The translations under genes were made by a program, and so were the position numbers. Positions 62,357 through 64,000 of a stretch of 64,000 nt of DNA are shown here, in pieces. The stretch's first letter is position 1. The number at the start of each line of letters is the position of its first letter. The stretch lies in assembly GCA_017617615.1 (NCBI GenBank), contig JAFZVV010000009.1, positions 62,001 through 126,000 on the forward strand, given 5' to 3'. The notes below the pieces were generated by a model, which made no database searches, was not told the origin of the DNA, and saw nothing but the letters and a program-made list of their open reading frames with translations. Source of the stretch: Prevotella sp. (GTDB taxonomy: Bacteria > Bacteroidota > Bacteroidia > Bacteroidales > Bacteroidaceae).

Positions 62357-64000
62357 TTACTTGTTGAGAATGGTGGAAATGATGGCCGATACGTCGGACA
62401 TGTTGATGAACTCATCACCATTCATGTTGGCCCTTTCGAAAGAGAAACTTTCTGATTGGACTCCAAGCATATAGTTGATGATGAGGGTGACATCGGTGAT
62501 ATTGATGAATCCGTCGCCATTGACATCACCCATCAAGATGGGTTGAGGTGCAAACTGCGGATTGATTACACTATCGGCATCTATCGTCAGGGTATTGCCA
62601 GATTGCTCTGCCATGGTGGTGACAAACGCCCTGAAAGCATCGACGGCAAACGTCGCAGAGGCCTCGGTGGCATCGTCTGTAGCATTGTCTTTCCGCACCC
62701 AATGGTTGTCGCTAAGCACATAGCCGTCTTCTACCTGCTCCTGCATGTTGGTGCCTACCAAGGCAAAATCGCCTATGGCGCGTGAGGGATGTAGATTGGT
62801 AGGTAACACGGTTGTCTTTTCTGCGGTAAAGAACATGACAGTCTTTCCTGCCAAGCGGTTGTCGCATGCCATCATGCAAGGCACGTTGGCCTTCACGCCT
62901 TCAGCATAGGCTGTCGCGACGGTGTCGTTCTTCACCCCCATGAAGTCGAACAGCCAGAAATCGCCCTCTTCGCTTTCAGCGTCGGCATACCATGAAAGCA
63001 GGCTTCCGTCGACACTCACATAGTCGGGTGTGAACGGCAAAGCCAGTGTGCTCCACTCGAAATTCAATGTGTCGGCGATTTCCCGTTCATAAGACACGCC
63101 TCCCGAGAAAGTCATCTCGATGGGGAAGAAGTAGTCGTACCCGTCGACCATCGTCAGTTTCCCGCCCTTGTTTGACGCATTGACGTAGTTGGAATTGGCA
63201 AGCTTGCTCGGTATCCTCTTGTCGAGCATATAGATGGTGTTGGGGTTGCTGTTGGGTATCACATTAGAGGTGTATGCATTGCGCAGGTTGATGGCAACGG
63301 CCTCCTCCGGCACATGGAACACCGCTTCTGCCAGTTTCGTGCGCAGCAGACCATCCTTTGTCCAATAGATGGCACCCTCGGCCACGTGTTTCATCCCCGT
63401 AGAGTCGTTCACCCATGTATTCAGGCTCTTCTGGTGCGATGCCATCAGGAAATAGTCTAAGCTAAAGTCGCTGAAGGGCACATCGTATTCCCTGACGAGG
63501 GATTCGCCTGGCTGCAGTTCTATGAGTTCACGCACGGCTTCCGTCACCTGTTCGTTGTTGTCGACGGTAGAGACCGTAAGGTAGTTCTTGTATTTTTTCT
63601 CGCCGGTATTGGTGACACGTACTCTGCACATGGCCCTGTCGCCGATGATGGTGGTGCCATCGTCGCTGAGGTTGAGTATCTCGATGTCTTTCTCGAGCGT
63701 GCTGTTCTCTTCCCAGAGGTTGGTGTAGAAATACTGAGTATCATACTCATCCACAGAGAGATAGTACTCATCGGCATAGGGGTCGAATTTTTTGTTTTTG
63801 TCCACGAAAATGGTGAAATCGCGACTGGTGCCCGATTCGAACGAGATATTGTCGTAAGTCACCATTGTGATTTGCTGTGTCGTGGAAAGCCGTTTCCTGA
63901 GATATATCGGCCCATAGAAATCTTCGTCGTTGTTCACGAAACTGATGTTGAGGTGCTCGTTATCCATCTCAATCCCTTTCACCTCGAAATGGGCCTTTGG
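62357..64000 (-). CDS. Extracellular protein ending in a dockerin type I module (partial, runs off right edge)
   Basis: The frame is open from the window edge (base 64000) to the stop at 62357, so the N-terminus and any signal peptide are missing. A GTG at 63982 is inside the frame and is not accepted as a start. 547 residues are visible. The first part has beta-sandwich, fibronectin-like segments (RVRVTNTGEKKYKNYLTVSTVDNN). The end has two dockerin calcium-loop repeats, GDVNGDGFINITDVTLIINYMLG and ANMNGDEFINMSDVSAIISTIL. In Bacteroidales such dockerin-like ends are common on secreted proteins without known cohesins. Its function is unknown. Confidence 0.82.
   Translation of the reverse strand, partial: PKAHFEVKGIEMDNEHLNISFVNNDEDFYGPIYLRKRLSTTQQITMVTYDNISFESGTSRDFTIFVDKNKKFDPYADEYYLSVDEYDTQYFYTNLWEENSTLEKDIEILNLSDDGTTIIGDRAMCRVRVTNTGEKKYKNYLTVSTVDNNEQVTEAVRELIELQPGESLVREYDVPFSDFSLDYFLMASHQKSLNTWVNDSTGMKHVAEGAIYWTKDGLLRTKLAEAVFHVPEEAVAINLRNAYTSNVIPNSNPNTIYMLDKRIPSKLANSNYVNASNKGGKLTMVDGYDYFFPIEMTFSGGVSYEREIADTLNFEWSTLALPFTPDYVSVDGSLLSWYADAESEEGDFWLFDFMGVKNDTVATAYAEGVKANVPCMMACDNRLAGKTVMFFTAEKTTVLPTNLHPSRAIGDFALVGTNMQEQVEDGYVLSDNHWVRKDNATDDATEASATFAVDAFRAFVTTMAEQSGNTLTIDADSVINPQFAPQPILMGDVNGDGFINITDVTLIINYMLGVQSESFSFERANMNGDEFINMSDVSAIISTILNK

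Overview
This window is a stretch of chromosome from a Prevotellaceae-like member of the Bacteroidales. The evidence is the set of Bacteroidota hallmarks: a SusC/SusD pair, gldH beside ricT and holB, an exbB-exbD-exbD-tonB operon with a PstS-like lipoprotein, PorT and several proteins with type IX secretion C-terminal sorting tails, BspA-like leucine-rich repeats, and promoters of the TTTG-N19/20-TAnnTTTG class. Coding DNA is moderately GC-rich and intergenic DNA is AT-rich. No rRNA, insertion sequence, prophage or CRISPR array was seen.

Layout. 1-451: 5' part of a secreted protein gene on the minus strand. 0.9-10.5 kb: a SusC/SusD uptake locus with a zinc metallopeptidase lipoprotein, a DUF4302 lipoprotein and a secreted protein with a sorting tail. 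10.6-14.7 kb: two divergent M6-type secreted proteases. 14.8-16.3 kb: a sugar-porter MFS permease. 16.6-20.6 kb: metF-holB-ricT-gldH. 20.7-27.1 kb (minus): the rod-shape operon mreB-mreC-mreD-mrdA-rodA behind a stand-alone IMP cyclohydrolase gene. 27.3-29.0 kb: purN and two small lipoproteins. 29.2-36.2 kb: a DUF3857 protein, a trkA remnant in an AT-rich gap, an Omp28/thioredoxin-like and a BspA-like secreted protein, and tRNA-Met. 36.3-41.6 kb: a START-like protein, an LptF/G permease, ribBA and an aspartate aminotransferase. 41.8-47.4 kb: the TonB energising operon. 47.7-52.6 kb: a ferredoxin, porT, a 5'-nucleotidase split over two genes, rplS, and a stand-alone AICAR formyltransferase. 52.7-55.9 kb (minus): a fused hpt-adk gene, obgE and pgeF. 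56.3-64 kb: nnr, a sialate O-acetylesterase-like enzyme, fba, a rhodanese/metallo-beta-lactamase lipoprotein, an aquaporin, and a dockerin-ended protein running off the right edge.

How the genes fit together. The TonB-ExbB-ExbD operon would power SusC-type receptors such as the one at 0.9 kb. PorT belongs to the type IX machinery that would export the tailed proteins at 8.7, 10.6, 13.0, 32.1 and 33.6 kb. Purine metabolism recurs: IMP cyclohydrolase, PurN, AICAR transformylase, Hpt-Adk and the 5'-nucleotidase parts.

The most unusual structure is not a gene. A family of roughly 90-150 bp intergenic repeats occurs upstream of metF, upstream of the START-like gene (tandem units), and between the divergent hpt-adk and nnr genes. 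Each well-preserved unit contains a complete Bacteroidota-type promoter pointing at the adjacent gene. This looks like a dispersed, promoter-carrying repeat. I know of no named description of it, but I could not search. The rest of the window is mostly recognisable families in partly unusual arrangements.
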